A stretch of 64,000 nucleotides of DNA. Origin: Phytopseudomonas dryadis. GTDB taxonomy: Bacteria; Pseudomonadota; Gammaproteobacteria; Pseudomonadales; Pseudomonadaceae. Each line of letters starts with the position of its first letter. Position 1 is the first letter of the stretch. Of this stretch, positions 1-9,425 are shown piece after piece. Position numbers and translations under genes: made by a program. The DNA lies in NCBI RefSeq assembly GCF_004327355.1, contig NZ_QJUM01000023.1, positions 37,595-101,594 of the forward strand, written 5' to 3'. The notes beneath the pieces are model-generated. The model worked only from the letters and a program-made list of their open reading frames with translations. It ran no database searches and was not told the DNA's origin.

Positions 1-57
1 AGGCGCCGTACAATGCCGAGCTATCCAAAGCCCTTGCAACCGACAGAACGGCCAACC

Positions 58-1773
<1,716 letters not shown>

Positions 1774-1798
1774 TCCCAGCCTTTTGCCAAGAGCCGTC

Positions 1799-2752
1799 AT
1801 GTTCAAGCGAAGCACCTTGCGTCTGCTCAGCGCCACGACCTGTGGCGCTCTGTTTCTCAGTGGCTGTGCCAATCATTTGCCACAGCGCAGCGAGCACGAA
1901 GAACGTATCGAACGCAAACTGCTGAGCCACAGCCTGCAGATCGATGTGGGCGAGCCGCAGGTGCTGGAGCTGCCGCAACGGCGCGTACGCGTGCACGAGC
2001 AAAAGGCCTTCGAGGTGACCGCTTTCGAGGTCACCCGCCGCTATGATCGCTATACGCCCTACCAAGCCTGGCGCGAGCTGTACGAAGTGCCGCTGGGCGC
2101 GGTGGCCATCGTCGGCGGCGTCGGTGCCAACCTGTTGAACGTGGTACTGCTCGGCCGCCTGCCCGATAGCGTGACCAAGGACTGGATCAGCTATGGCGTC
2201 GCCGGCATCAACCCGTTCATGAACGCCGAATCCAATGGTCGCTCGCAGCAGAATTTGGCCACTGTTGACGAAAAACGTCAGGATGCCCGTACCGAGTATT
2301 CCAGCCTGCCATGGGCCGAACGGCCGGTACGGGTGCAGGCCGGGGGCCAGACCCACGAATTGCTCACCGATCGCAACGGTGTGCTGCGCCTCAACCTGCT
2401 GGACGGGCCATTCGCCGACCAGGACATTGGCCGGATCGATACGCTGCTGCTGAGCGTCGAGGATGGCCAGGGCTCGGCCAGTGCCGATGCGACCCTGCTG
2501 GTCGGGCGCAGCTTGCGCGGCAAGCTGCGTGAAGCCCATGACCTGATCTATGACGACCTCGAAGGCGCGGAAATCGAGCAATGGGTGCATCGCGTCAAGC
2601 GCCTGTCGGAGCTCGGTCTCGAGGAAGAAGCCAGCGAGCTGGAGCAGAGTCTTATCGAACTGACCCGCAACGATCCGGAACTCCAGGCAGCCTTCCTGCA
2701 ATCATTGACCGATGACGCCGGCAGACTGGTCGCCGACCCGGGCAACGACTGA
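1799..2752 (+). CDS. Predicted lipoprotein, conserved hypothetical
   Basis: A 317-residue protein beginning MFKRSTLRLLSATTCGALFL followed by SGC. This is a type II signal peptide with a lipobox (LSGC, Cys near residue 24), so a lipid-anchored envelope protein is predicted. A Gly/Val-rich hydrophobic stretch lies near residues 100-122 (VPLGAVAIVGGVGANLL) and could be a second membrane contact. The C-terminal 60 residues are acidic and helical. A TTG start at 1784 is possible, but the ATG at 1799 places the signal peptide correctly. It follows proS by 25 bases and may share its transcript. I do not recognise a function; the lipoprotein call is firm, the role unknown. Confidence 0.85.
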   Translation: MFKRSTLRLLSATTCGALFLSGCANHLPQRSEHEERIERKLLSHSLQIDVGEPQVLELPQRRVRVHEQKAFEVTAFEVTRRYDRYTPYQAWRELYEVPLGAVAIVGGVGANLLNVVLLGRLPDSVTKDWISYGVAGINPFMNAESNGRSQQNLATVDEKRQDARTEYSSLPWAERPVRVQAGGQTHELLTDRNGVLRLNLLDGPFADQDIGRIDTLLLSVEDGQGSASADATLLVGRSLRGKLREAHDLIYDDLEGAEIEQWVHRVKRLSELGLEEEASELEQSLIELTRNDPELQAAFLQSLTDDAGRLVADPGND

Positions 2753-2764
2753 GAGAAACAGGCG

Positions 2765-3040
2765 TCAGGGCCGCACCACGAACCCGGCGATACCCTGCCA
2801 GGCATGTTCCTGCAGCTCGACAGACGCCACACGCGCCGCACGCGGTCCGGTTTCCAGCCAGGTCGCCATCTGCTGCACCGCCGAGTCGTCCCCTTCGAAC
2901 AATAACTCTACCCGCCCATCGGCGACATTGCGCACCCAACCCGACAGCCCCAGGCTGTCCGCCATGCTGGCCGTGCTCTGACGAAAGCCGACACCCTGCA
3001 CACGCCCACTGATATAGCCATGCACGCACCGATGCGCCAT
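2765..3040 (-). CDS. Acylphosphatase
   Basis: A 91-residue enzyme that hydrolyses carboxyl-phosphate bonds of acylphosphates. The family signature is plain: GRVQGVGFRQST near the N-terminus contains the phosphate-binding loop and catalytic Arg, and GWVRNVADGRVELLFEG carries the catalytic Asn. Length is standard for single-domain acylphosphatases. The frame extends to a GTG at 3049, but a GAGGT ribosome-binding site sits seven bases before the ATG at 3038-3040 and would be too close to the GTG, so the ATG is chosen. It lies 10 bases downstream of the TlpA-like gene on the same strand, suggesting co-transcription. It faces the lipoprotein gene tail to tail. Confidence 0.93.
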   Translation of the reverse strand: MAHRCVHGYISGRVQGVGFRQSTASMADSLGLSGWVRNVADGRVELLFEGDDSAVQQMATWLETGPRAARVASVELQEHAWQGIAGFVVRP

Positions 3041-3050
3041 ATCCGCCACC

Positions 3051-3530
3051 TCAGCCTTCGGCCCGCAACGCCTGCAGGCGGGCGCTCAGCCCCTCTGCGC
3101 TCTGCTCACCCAGCAGGCGCTCACGCACCTTGCCCTGATCGTCGACGATATAGGTCACCGGCAGCGCCTCGCTGGGCGGCAACTGATAGCGCTCGGCAGG
3201 GTCCTGGGCCAGCACGGTGAACTCGATGCCCAATGCCTGTGCCGCGCGGGCCAGTTCGTCCCCCTGCAGACCGTCGAAGTTGACCCCGAATACACCGACC
3301 GGCTGTGTTTCCAGCTGACCGGCCAAGGCATTCAGCTCGGGGATCTCGGTGCGGCAGGGACCACACCATTCGGCCCAGTAATTGATCACCAACCACTGGC
3401 CATCGAAGCGCTCAACCGCTACCTTTCGCCCATGCTGGTCGACGCCGAAGTCCTCGCCGCAACCCGTCAGTAACAGTCCGGCGGCGATCACTGCCATTAT
3501 CCGCGTGACAACCCGGAGTCGCTTTACCAT
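3051..3530 (-). CDS. TlpA-family thioredoxin-fold lipoprotein
   Basis: A 159-residue envelope thiol-disulfide protein. The N-terminus has a lipoprotein signal (LLLTGC, Cys24). A thioredoxin fold follows with the WCGPC redox centre (Cys56 and Cys59), the YWAEWCGPCRTEIPEL context typical of TlpA/ResA reductases, and the cis-Pro region ALPVTYIVDDQG near residue 130. The likely role is periplasmic disulfide reduction, for example in cytochrome maturation or thiol repair; the partner is not shown. The frame is open to 3605, but AGGA lies about 10 bases before the ATG at 3530, and that start positions the signal peptide. It is divergent from the PilZ-like gene at 3561, with only 30 bases between. 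Confidence 0.9.
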   Translation of the reverse strand: MVKRLRVVTRIMAVIAAGLLLTGCGEDFGVDQHGRKVAVERFDGQWLVINYWAEWCGPCRTEIPELNALAGQLETQPVGVFGVNFDGLQGDELARAAQALGIEFTVLAQDPAERYQLPPSEALPVTYIVDDQGKVRERLLGEQSAEGLSARLQALRAEG

Positions 3531-3560
3531 GGAATCGATCCTCATCCCCGCAGGGCTACC

Positions 3561-4964
3561 ATGACACTGGATGTCCTGCACCTCGAAGTCCCCGATGCCC
3601 TGCAAACGGACTCGACCAGCCTGGCCGAACTCAACGAGCAGCTGAGCCAGGCCCGCCAGCAGCCGCCCGAGCAGGGATTGCAGCAGGTACTCGATATTCT
3701 GCTGCGCCTGAACCGCAGTGCAATGACCTTACTCGAAAGGCAGCGCGCGCTGCAAAGTTTCAGCGATGAGTACCGCCACTACGCCGCGGCCTATCGCAGC
3801 GACCAGTTGACAGCGCCATTTTTTCTGCGCCTGTGCAGCGAGCTGGCCGTCGGTTTCAAACGCCTGCTGCTGCAGATACACCTGGGTCGCCAGCCCTCAC
3901 GCCCGCACCTGGCCTGGTGCCTGTACATGGCCCAGCACTTTCTGGCCCAGACCCTGATGCGCCATTACCAGCAGTACCAGCAACCACCTGCCGGGCTATG
4001 GCGCGACAGCCACCTGTTGTACTGGCAAGGCGAACAGCAGGACTGCCTTGACGAACCCGTGGCCGCCGCGTTCCAGCCAGCGCCCGCCAGCACCCTGCGC
4101 GGCCTCTACCAGCAGATGCTGCTGCTCGCCCTGAGCAATCCCTTCCACCTCGCGGAAGGTGAATGCGCCCTGCTGTTCGGCGCCCTGGCGCCCCTGGCCG
4201 GCATTGCCCGCCTGCTGCCCTGGGATGCCGAAGACGAGCGCGACGGCCCGCTGGTCGATCTGGCCCAGGCGCAGCCCTGCCTCAGCTATGCGCAGAAACC
4301 GCAAGGCGAGCCGGAACACCTGCGCCGCTTCGAAATCGGCGCCTTGCTGGTCGCCCTGAACGAACCGGCGCCGTTGCAAAGCAGCGCCGAGCGCCAACTG
4401 CTCGAACGCGTCCAGCCACACTGGCTCGGACGCGAACAACGCCGCCATGGGCGCAGTGCCCAGAACAGCGCCTGCAACCTGGCCATAGGCTTGCCGGCCA
4501 TTCACGCACAGTTGCTGGAACAGCGCCCCCGTTGCGCTGCCGCGCAGATTCTCGATAACGGTTCCGGGGGTGCGCGCCTGTTGTGCAGCGACGAGCCCGT
4601 CGCGCCACTGGTCGTCGGCCAGTTGGTACTGTTGATGACCGACAGCCATGTCCTGGCTCTGGTCTGCTGGCGACACCGGAATGCCCAGGGCCTCCACCTG
4701 GGGCTGCGCTACCTCAAGGGCCTGGCACGGCCGGCATGGCTCAGACGCACACCAAGCGCACAGACCCATCCCGGTATCCTGCAAAGCACCCCGAATCCGG
4801 GTAATGGCTGGCACCATGGCCTGTGGCTGCCCCATGGCCAGTTCGTCGAAGCGGAGAACCTCTGGCTGCAGTTGAGCAACGCACCGAATCAGTTGCCCCT
4901 GCAACTGCCCGCTGCCAATCTGGCCAGCTCGTCAGTGAGCCGACACCCGCTCGAACTGCCGTAA
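3561..4964 (+). CDS. Conserved hypothetical protein with PilZ-like C-terminal domain
   Basis: 467 residues, soluble, with a Gln/Leu/His-rich helical N-terminal part (about 1-290) and no signal peptide. The last 170 residues look like a PilZ fold: an Arg cluster REQRRHGR near 290, then LDNGSGGARLL at about 331-341 in place of the usual D-x-S-x-x-G motif, followed by VGQLVLLMTDSHVLALVCW and GLHLGLRYL, which match the beta-barrel strand pattern of PilZ proteins. The c-di-GMP motif is one residue short, so binding is uncertain. The gene sits in the conserved block between the thioredoxin and yihY-type genes. A c-di-GMP-related role is inference from fold only. Confidence 0.75.
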   Translation: MTLDVLHLEVPDALQTDSTSLAELNEQLSQARQQPPEQGLQQVLDILLRLNRSAMTLLERQRALQSFSDEYRHYAAAYRSDQLTAPFFLRLCSELAVGFKRLLLQIHLGRQPSRPHLAWCLYMAQHFLAQTLMRHYQQYQQPPAGLWRDSHLLYWQGEQQDCLDEPVAAAFQPAPASTLRGLYQQMLLLALSNPFHLAEGECALLFGALAPLAGIARLLPWDAEDERDGPLVDLAQAQPCLSYAQKPQGEPEHLRRFEIGALLVALNEPAPLQSSAERQLLERVQPHWLGREQRRHGRSAQNSACNLAIGLPAIHAQLLEQRPRCAAAQILDNGSGGARLLCSDEPVAPLVVGQLVLLMTDSHVLALVCWRHRNAQGLHLGLRYLKGLARPAWLRRTPSAQTHPGILQSTPNPGNGWHHGLWLPHGQFVEAENLWLQLSNAPNQLPLQLPAANLASSSVSRHPLELP

Positions 4965-5025
4965 ATGCGAGACAGGTCACATCAAACACCGCCATAGCGC
5001 ACAGTCTCGGTGCAATAAGCCTGCT

Positions 5026-5031
5026 TATAAT
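5026..5031 (+). promoter_or_regulatory. Candidate -10 box for the gene at 5073
   Basis: A perfect TATAAT hexamer lies 42 bases before the ATG at 5073 in the gap after the PilZ-like gene. No good TTGACA-like box is found 16-18 bases upstream, so this is only a candidate sigma-70 promoter. Confidence 0.4.
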
Positions 5032-5072
5032 TTCCCGATGACGCTCTTTGCACTCAGTCGGGAAATGCGACC

Positions 5073-5471
5073 ATGTCCAACGCTCACGACACGCTGATCG
5101 GCCAGGTGCCCTCGCATCTGGTCAAAAGCGCCCATCTGCAGCTCACCGCCTACGAAGGACGGGTGGCCGAATTCAACGTCGCGGCCTGGCTGCAACTGCC
5201 CGGTCAGGCCAACAACCTGGTATCGCTGCTGGTCAGCTACCTCGATGGCGGTCGGCGCCGGGAAGTCAATCTCGACCATGCCAAGGTCAGTGCCCATGGC
5301 AAAATCCTCCTCTCGGGCATCGCGCGCCTGCCGGTGAAGCAGAGGATCGAAGACATGCAGGTACGCCTGCGCGCAGCAGCACCCAAGGTCGAGGTGGTGG
5401 TGGAGGAGTTGTTCGTGCAGGCCGTCGAGCCGGCCCAGGCTCAGGACGACTCCCGGCAGGCCAACGGCTGA
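5073..5471 (+). CDS. Conserved hypothetical protein
   Basis: A 132-residue cytoplasmic protein with no signal peptide or membrane segment. It reads as an alternating alpha/beta domain (VAEFNVAAWLQLPG, NLVSLLVSYLDGG, VSAHGKILLSGIARLPVKQ) ending in an acidic/Gln-rich tail. The context is the conserved proS-to-arsC block; it is followed tail to tail by a 59-residue minus-strand gene. The preceding gap carries a TATAAT box. No family name or function is recognised. The reading frame is supported by strong third-position G/C bias and by its own upstream gap. Confidence 0.75.
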   Translation: MSNAHDTLIGQVPSHLVKSAHLQLTAYEGRVAEFNVAAWLQLPGQANNLVSLLVSYLDGGRRREVNLDHAKVSAHGKILLSGIARLPVKQRIEDMQVRLRAAAPKVEVVVEELFVQAVEPAQAQDDSRQANG

Positions 5472-5493
5472 TTGTTGGCCAAGTGCCTCGCGT

Positions 5494-5673
5494 TCAGGCC
5501 GACGTCGGCCACGGCCGCGCTTGCGGCTCATCCTCACGCTCTTGCGCTACCGCCGGCAACAGCGACTCGGGCCAGTGGCTGAACTTGAGGCCGGTGATGC
5601 GGTTGAGGTTATCCAGTGCGGTCTGCGGATCACGCTGATGCAGGGCGACGACCTTTTCGGCAGTTTTTTTCAT
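5494..5673 (-). CDS. Small conserved hypothetical protein, 59 residues
   Basis: The frame is open to 5745, but the ATG at 5673 has AGGAAG eight bases upstream and gives MKKTAEKVVALHQRDPQTAL, a clean soluble start; the longer version would add an implausible Trp/Phe-rich leader. The protein is helical (LDNLNRITGLKFSHWPESLL) with an acidic tail. No function is recognised. It stands alone between the gene at 5073 and the repeat-filled gap in front of the yihY-type gene. Confidence 0.65.
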   Translation of the reverse strand: MKKTAEKVVALHQRDPQTALDNLNRITGLKFSHWPESLLPAVAQEREDEPQARPWPTSA

Positions 5674-6131
5674 GGCGTCTTCCTGAAAGCCATCGGGGCG
5701 TACGGGCCAATATAGCCGGAAGCATAGCCAGAAGCGTGCCAGCATAGTGACGTCACTATAAAGTCGCTACAGCGCTCCCAGCTACCCAGACGGCCACCAG
5801 CCGACCCTGCTCCTTCGGCTCGGCCGGCACGCCCACTTGGCGCTCAATCTGCCCTTTTTTGTCGCCTGCCATCCCTGGCGGCGACCCTGCGGGCCGTCGC
5901 AAGCGACGTCAAGAATCGCTCCCGACGATTCTTTGTCGCCTGCCATCCCTGGCGGCGACCCTGCGGGCCGTCGCAAGCGACGTCAAGAATCGCTCCCGGC
6001 GATTCTTTGTCGCCTGCCTTCCCTGATGGATCACCCTGTAGGCCGTCGCCAGCGTCGTCAAGAATCGCTCCCGACGATTCTTTGCTGCCTGCCATCCCTG
6101 GCAGGCACTCCGTTGGCCGTCGTCAGCGATA
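5674..6131. other. Intergenic gap dominated by a tandem repeat
   Basis: This 458-base gap holds the promoter region of the small gene ending at 5494, about 170 bases without recognisable structure, then most of four 74-75 base repeat units. Open frames crossing it exist only because the repeat lacks stops in several frames. Confidence 0.7.
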
Positions 6132-6159
6132 TCAAGAATGGTCCCCGGCCGTTTTTTTG
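5861..6159. repeat. Tandem 74-75 bp palindromic repeat, about four units
   Basis: Units start with GTCGCC/GCTGCC at 5861, 5935, 6009 and 6084. The first two are nearly identical (only about one base differs); the third and fourth are more diverged. Each unit contains a hairpin AAGAATCG-7 nt-CGATTCTT (imperfect in the last unit) and a second GTCGC-AA-GCGAC hairpin, so these are REP-like palindromes. The fourth unit overlaps the 3' end of the yihY-type gene, whose TGA (6132-6134) and last codons lie inside the repeat. Confidence 0.85.
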
Positions 6160-7379
6160 TCGTGGGCCGCCGGATCGAGCCACTGCGCGAGATCCTCGCC
6201 GAACAACACCGACTGCTCGTCATGCAGGCGTTGCAAGGCCTGGCGCAAGGCGGGGTACCAGGGCTCATCCAGATCGGCCGGCAACTGGCCGAGCAACGGC
6301 AACGGCCACGGGCTGCGCTCGAGCAGATGCTGCAGGCTGTAATGACTCAGGTCGCGGCTCAGCACCCAGCTGCCGCCGCCGGTCGAGGCCACCAGTTGCT
6401 GGCTTTCGAGAAAAGTCACCACCTCCGCCCACTCGTGCTCGGGCAACAGCCAGCCCTGGCGCTGCACGTCGCGGTGACGCACCTTCAGACCGGACTGCTG
6501 CCGCGAGTGGAACACCCGCAGAATGCCCAGCAGCACCAGCAGGCGTGGCAGTGCGCGCTTGCGCCACTGATGCGACACGCCCAGGTTGCACACCAGTTCC
6601 GCGCCAACCAGCACGATCAGCCAGGAGGTATAGATCCACAGCAGGAACAGCGGCACGGTGGCGAATGCGCCATAGATCAGTTGATAACCAGGGAACAGGC
6701 GCACATACAAGCCGAACAGCGCCTTGGCCAGCTCCAGCAGCACGGCGGTGAACAGCCCGCCCAGCAGCGCATGCCTGATCGGTACCCGCGCATTGGGGAC
6801 AGCGGCGTACAGCAGGGTGAACGCCGCCACGCTGAACAACAGTGGCGTGAAACGCAGCAGCGTCTTGGCGCCGACCACCGCATCCGGCCCGCTCAGCAGC
6901 GACAGCGAAGCGACATAGGTGCTGACGGCGAAGCCCGCTCCCAGCAGGATCGGCCCCAGGCTGAGAATCGCCCAGTACAGGAGGAAGGTCGACATGCCCC
7001 GGCGCGGCTGGCGGACGCGCCAGATGGTGTTGAAGGTGCGCTCGATGGTGACCAGCATCCAGAATGCCGTGACCGCCAGCACGCCCACACCGATCCAGGT
7101 CAGTTGCCGTGCCTGATTGGTGAAATCACGCAGGTATTGCTGCAGGGTCTCCCCGGCCGACGGCACGAAGTTGTGGAAGATGAAGGCCTGGATCTGCTCG
7201 CCGGTGCCCTGGAAAGCCGGGATCGCCGAGAGCATGGCGAAGGTGACCGTCATCATCGGCACCACGGCGAACAGGGTGGTATAGGTCAGCGCGGCCGCGT
7301 TATCGGCCCCCCGGTCGGCGAGAAATCGATGCAGCAGAAACCGCCAGAACTCCAGCCAATCGTTGAAACGCTGCTGCAT
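6132..7379 (-). CDS. YihY/BrkB-family inner membrane protein
   Basis: 415 residues of the YihY (UPF0761, BrkB) family, often misannotated as ribonuclease BN. The N-terminal 290 residues hold six hydrophobic segments with family-typical features: ADNAAALTYTTLFAVVPMM near residue 25, LLGGLFTAVLLELAKALFGLYV near 205 and LFLLWIYTSWLIVLVGAEL near 245. A cytoplasmic C-terminal domain of about 125 residues resembles a winged helix. The start ATG has GGAGG upstream. The molecular function is not established for the family. The last residues (HDKKTAGDHS) and the stop codon are encoded by the edge of the adjacent tandem repeat, so the C-terminus may differ between strains. Confidence 0.9.
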   Translation of the reverse strand: MQQRFNDWLEFWRFLLHRFLADRGADNAAALTYTTLFAVVPMMTVTFAMLSAIPAFQGTGEQIQAFIFHNFVPSAGETLQQYLRDFTNQARQLTWIGVGVLAVTAFWMLVTIERTFNTIWRVRQPRRGMSTFLLYWAILSLGPILLGAGFAVSTYVASLSLLSGPDAVVGAKTLLRFTPLLFSVAAFTLLYAAVPNARVPIRHALLGGLFTAVLLELAKALFGLYVRLFPGYQLIYGAFATVPLFLLWIYTSWLIVLVGAELVCNLGVSHQWRKRALPRLLVLLGILRVFHSRQQSGLKVRHRDVQRQGWLLPEHEWAEVVTFLESQQLVASTGGGSWVLSRDLSHYSLQHLLERSPWPLPLLGQLPADLDEPWYPALRQALQRLHDEQSVLFGEDLAQWLDPAAHDKKTAGDHS

Positions 7380-7477
7380 GCCACCTCCATCGTCATCGAT
7401 CCATTGACATTCCCCTGTTCAGCGCAGGGCCTTGGCGCGGTTAGAATAACTGTCACCCGAGGCAAGATGCGACTCAC

Positions 7478-7831
7478 ATGACCGATCTGACGCTCTATCA
7501 CAACCCGCGCTGCTCGAAATCACGCAGCGCCCTGCAACTGCTCGAAGAACGCGGGCTGCAGCCGACCCTCGTGCTCTACCTGGAAACCCCGCCCAGCGCG
7601 GCGCAACTGCGCGACGTGCTGGGCAAACTGGGCATCGGGGCGCGCCAGTTGCTGCGCACGGGCGAGCACGAGTATCGCGAGCTGGATCTGGCCCGGACCG
7701 ATTTGTCCGAAGCGCAACTGATCGAGGCCATGGTCGTCCATCCCAGGCTGATCGAACGGCCGATCCTGATCGCCGGCGAGCGCGCCGTCATCGGGCGCCC
7801 GCCGGAAAACCTGCTGGAGATCCTGCCGTGA
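7478..7831 (+). CDS. arsC: ArsC-family arsenate reductase-like protein
   Basis: 117-residue thioredoxin-fold protein with the ArsC signature YHNPRCSKSRSAL, Cys12 being the nucleophile. Downstream IERPILI and AVIGRPPENLLEIL match the family's conserved Arg/Pro region. It would reduce arsenate with glutathione/glutaredoxin, although chromosomal copies outside ars operons often have unproven arsenate activity. No arsR or arsB gene is nearby. Its stop overlaps the GTG start of wrbA by four bases, so the two are translationally coupled and a redox or stress role is plausible. Confidence 0.88.
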   Translation: MTDLTLYHNPRCSKSRSALQLLEERGLQPTLVLYLETPPSAAQLRDVLGKLGIGARQLLRTGEHEYRELDLARTDLSEAQLIEAMVVHPRLIERPILIAGERAVIGRPPENLLEILP

Positions 7832-8433
7832 GCACCGCCTACATCCTGGTTCTGTATTACAGCCGCCATGGCGCCACCGCCGACATGGCCCGGCACATCG
7901 CCCGCGGCGCGGAGATGCAGGGGCTGGAAGCGCGCCTGCGCACCGTACCGGCCGTGTCCAGCGAGTGCGAAGCCGTTGCCGACAGCATTCCCGCCGACGG
8001 CCCGCCCTATGCCAGCCTCGACGACCTGAAGCACTGCGCCGGCCTGGTTCTCGGCAGCCCGACCCGCTTCGGCAACATGGCCGCGCCACTCAAGTACTTC
8101 CTCGACGGCACCAGCAACCTGTGGCTGACCGGTAGCCTGGTCGGCAAACCGGCCGCCGTGTTCACCTCCACGGCCAGCCTGCATGGCGGTCAGGAAACCA
8201 CCCTGCTGTCCATGCTGCTGCCCCTGCTGCACCACGGCATGCTGATCACCGGCCTGCCCTATAGCGAATCCGCATTGCTCGAGACCCGTGGCGGCGGCAC
8301 GCCTTACGGCGCCAGCCACCATGCCGGCGCCGACGGCAAGCGCGCCCTCGACGAGCATGAAATCACCCTGTGCCGCGCCCTCGGCCAGCGCCTGGCCAGC
8401 ACCGCCCTGAAACTGGGGAACGACCGTGGCTAG
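7828..8433 (+). CDS. wrbA: NAD(P)H:quinone oxidoreductase, WrbA type
   Basis: 201-residue flavodoxin-like FMN enzyme that reduces quinones by two electrons. The FMN phosphate loop is YYSRHGATADMARHIARG near residues 9-26. GSPTRFGNMAAPLKYFLD and GKPAAVFTSTASLHGGQETTLLS are WrbA hallmarks contacting the isoalloxazine ring and tetramer interface. The start is GTG, read from the GTGA overlap with the arsC-like gene. The 3' end overlaps the DUF2069 gene by eight bases, so the three genes form a compact operon. Confidence 0.93.
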   Translation: MSTAYILVLYYSRHGATADMARHIARGAEMQGLEARLRTVPAVSSECEAVADSIPADGPPYASLDDLKHCAGLVLGSPTRFGNMAAPLKYFLDGTSNLWLTGSLVGKPAAVFTSTASLHGGQETTLLSMLLPLLHHGMLITGLPYSESALLETRGGGTPYGASHHAGADGKRALDEHEITLCRALGQRLASTALKLGNDRG

Positions 8434-8848
8434 AACGCTCAAGCCCTTGCCCAGCATCGAGTGGCTGCAGCCGCGCCTGCGCCTGAGCCGCTACCTGAGC
8501 CTGGCCAGCTTCCTGGCGCTGGCGGCGCTGCTGCTGATCTGGAACCTGGGTTATGCCGCGGTCCCCGGCTCATTGCTCTGGGCGGTGCTGGCGTTCCAGT
8601 TGCTGCCCTTGCTCCTGCTCGCCCCGGGCATGATCGCCGGGCATCCGCGCGCCCATGCCTGGGCCTGCTTCGTGGTCAACCTGTACTTCATCCAAGGCGT
8701 GCTGGCGGCGTTCGACCCGTCGAAAGCGCTGTTCGGCTGGCTGGAAATCCTGCTGAGCATGGGCCTGTTCATCAGTGCCCTGCTCTACACCCGCTGGTGT
8801 GCGCAGTACCAATACATCGACAGGCTCAGTGATAACACCGAGGGATAA
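8426..8848 (+). CDS. DUF2069 inner membrane protein
   Basis: 140 residues with four predicted membrane helices: YLSLASFLALAALLLIWNLG, LLWAVLAFQLLPLLLLAPGM, AWACFVVNLYFIQGVLAAF and LEILLSMGLFISALLYT. Length and the HPRAHAWACFVVNLYFIQG motif fit the DUF2069 family, which usually follows wrbA in pseudomonads. The GTG start lies inside the wrbA 3' end. The function is unknown. Confidence 0.85.
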   Translation: MARTLKPLPSIEWLQPRLRLSRYLSLASFLALAALLLIWNLGYAAVPGSLLWAVLAFQLLPLLLLAPGMIAGHPRAHAWACFVVNLYFIQGVLAAFDPSKALFGWLEILLSMGLFISALLYTRWCAQYQYIDRLSDNTEG

Positions 8849-8908
8849 GAACGGCACGCTGAAGGCGCCGATAATCCGCGTTAAACGGAGGATCAGGCCT
8901 TCGGCCCC

Positions 8909-8930
8909 GGATTACGCCTACGGCTAATCC
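8909..8930. repeat. GGATTA-N10-TAATCC palindrome
   Basis: A six-base inverted repeat around CGCCTACGGC. This resembles a common short intergenic palindrome of pseudomonads. Only one clear copy is seen here. Confidence 0.6.
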
Positions 8931-8967
8931 AGGCTACGTTCTTGTGAAAAGAAATACCGCGTGCACC

Positions 8968-9133
8968 TCGTCCCTCTCCCCCGGCCCCTCTCCCGGAGGG
9001 CGAGGGGAGCAAAGCAGGCCTGCCTGAATCCGGCAGGCGAGGCATGCGCAAGCCTTGAGGCTGATACAAGCTCCGGAACCACCACGGTTCTGCTCCCTTT
9101 CCCTCCGGGAGAGGGCTGGGGAGAGGGGCTCTT
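8968..9133. repeat. Inverted-arm element with CCCTCTCC/GGAGAGGG arms
   Basis: A left arm (8968-9006, rich in CCCTCTCCC and GGAGGGCGAGGGG) and a right arm (9091-9133, with CCCTCCGGGAGAGGG and GGGGAGAGGGGC) are imperfect inverted copies flanking about 85 bases that contain another small palindrome. A related single arm occurs at about 15320-15358. It is too small to code for a transposase. Confidence 0.6.
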
Positions 9134-9214
9134 CATCCGTAGCCTTTCGCAGGGTGAACCGGGGCACGTAGCTGAGGCTTCACCCTACGCGGCTGGAAGG
9201 CAGAAGCGGCCGTT

Positions 9215-9292
9215 CGTAGGGTGGACGACGCTTCACCCGTCCACCGCTCCGCAATAGCAATGGTGGATGAAAAGAGCGTCATCCACCCTACG
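9215..9292. repeat. CGTAGGGTGG palindromic element, copy 1
   Basis: A 78-base element that begins CGTAGGGTGGACGACGCTT and ends AGCGTCATCCACCCTACG, so its two ends are inverted copies. Related copies lie at 15393-15483 and 36940-37044. Confidence 0.8.
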
Positions 9293-9365
9293 CGCTTGAG
9301 GCTGGAAAGCTGGACGAAAGAGCCTGTGCGGCTTGCTTGTCGTTCAGCCTCCAGCCTCTAGCGCT
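9293..9365. repeat. 70-bp dispersed element, inverted copy
   Basis: The reverse complement of this segment matches 37196-37266 over nearly its whole length, including GAGGCTGGAGGCTGAACGAC and CTCTTTCGTCCAGCTTTCC. The ends are GAGGCTGG/CCAGCCTC inverted repeats. Confidence 0.75.
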
Positions 9366-9425
9366 CTTATCGGCCGTCCGCTTGCGCCTTGTTTCAGCCA
9401 TTCCAGGCGGCGCAATCGAGCGCCG

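Larger units (their letters stand above)
8849..9425. other. Intergenic gap packed with palindromic repeats
   Basis: 577 bases between the convergent DUF2069 and hda genes with no credible gene. It holds, in order, a GGATTA/TAATCC palindrome, a pair of inverted C/T-rich and G/A-rich arms, a CGTAGGGTGG element and a 70-bp element shared with 37.2 kb; these are listed separately. Confidence 0.75.

Noticed and set aside
5861..6159. CRISPR-like array
   Set aside because: Units are contiguous with no unique spacers, and each unit is itself palindromic; no cas genes are near.
5837..6751. Open frames across the 74-bp repeats
   Set aside because: They arise because the repeat lacks stops; the peptides are repeat translations with no start signal.
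7404..7447. Sigma-70 promoter for the arsC-like gene
   Set aside because: A TTGACA and a TAGAAT hexamer are present but about 31 bases apart, too far to act together.
6138..7481. A 447-residue plus-strand frame opposite the yihY-type gene
   Set aside because: Gln/His/Arg-rich shadow of a membrane protein gene with clear family motifs on the other strand.
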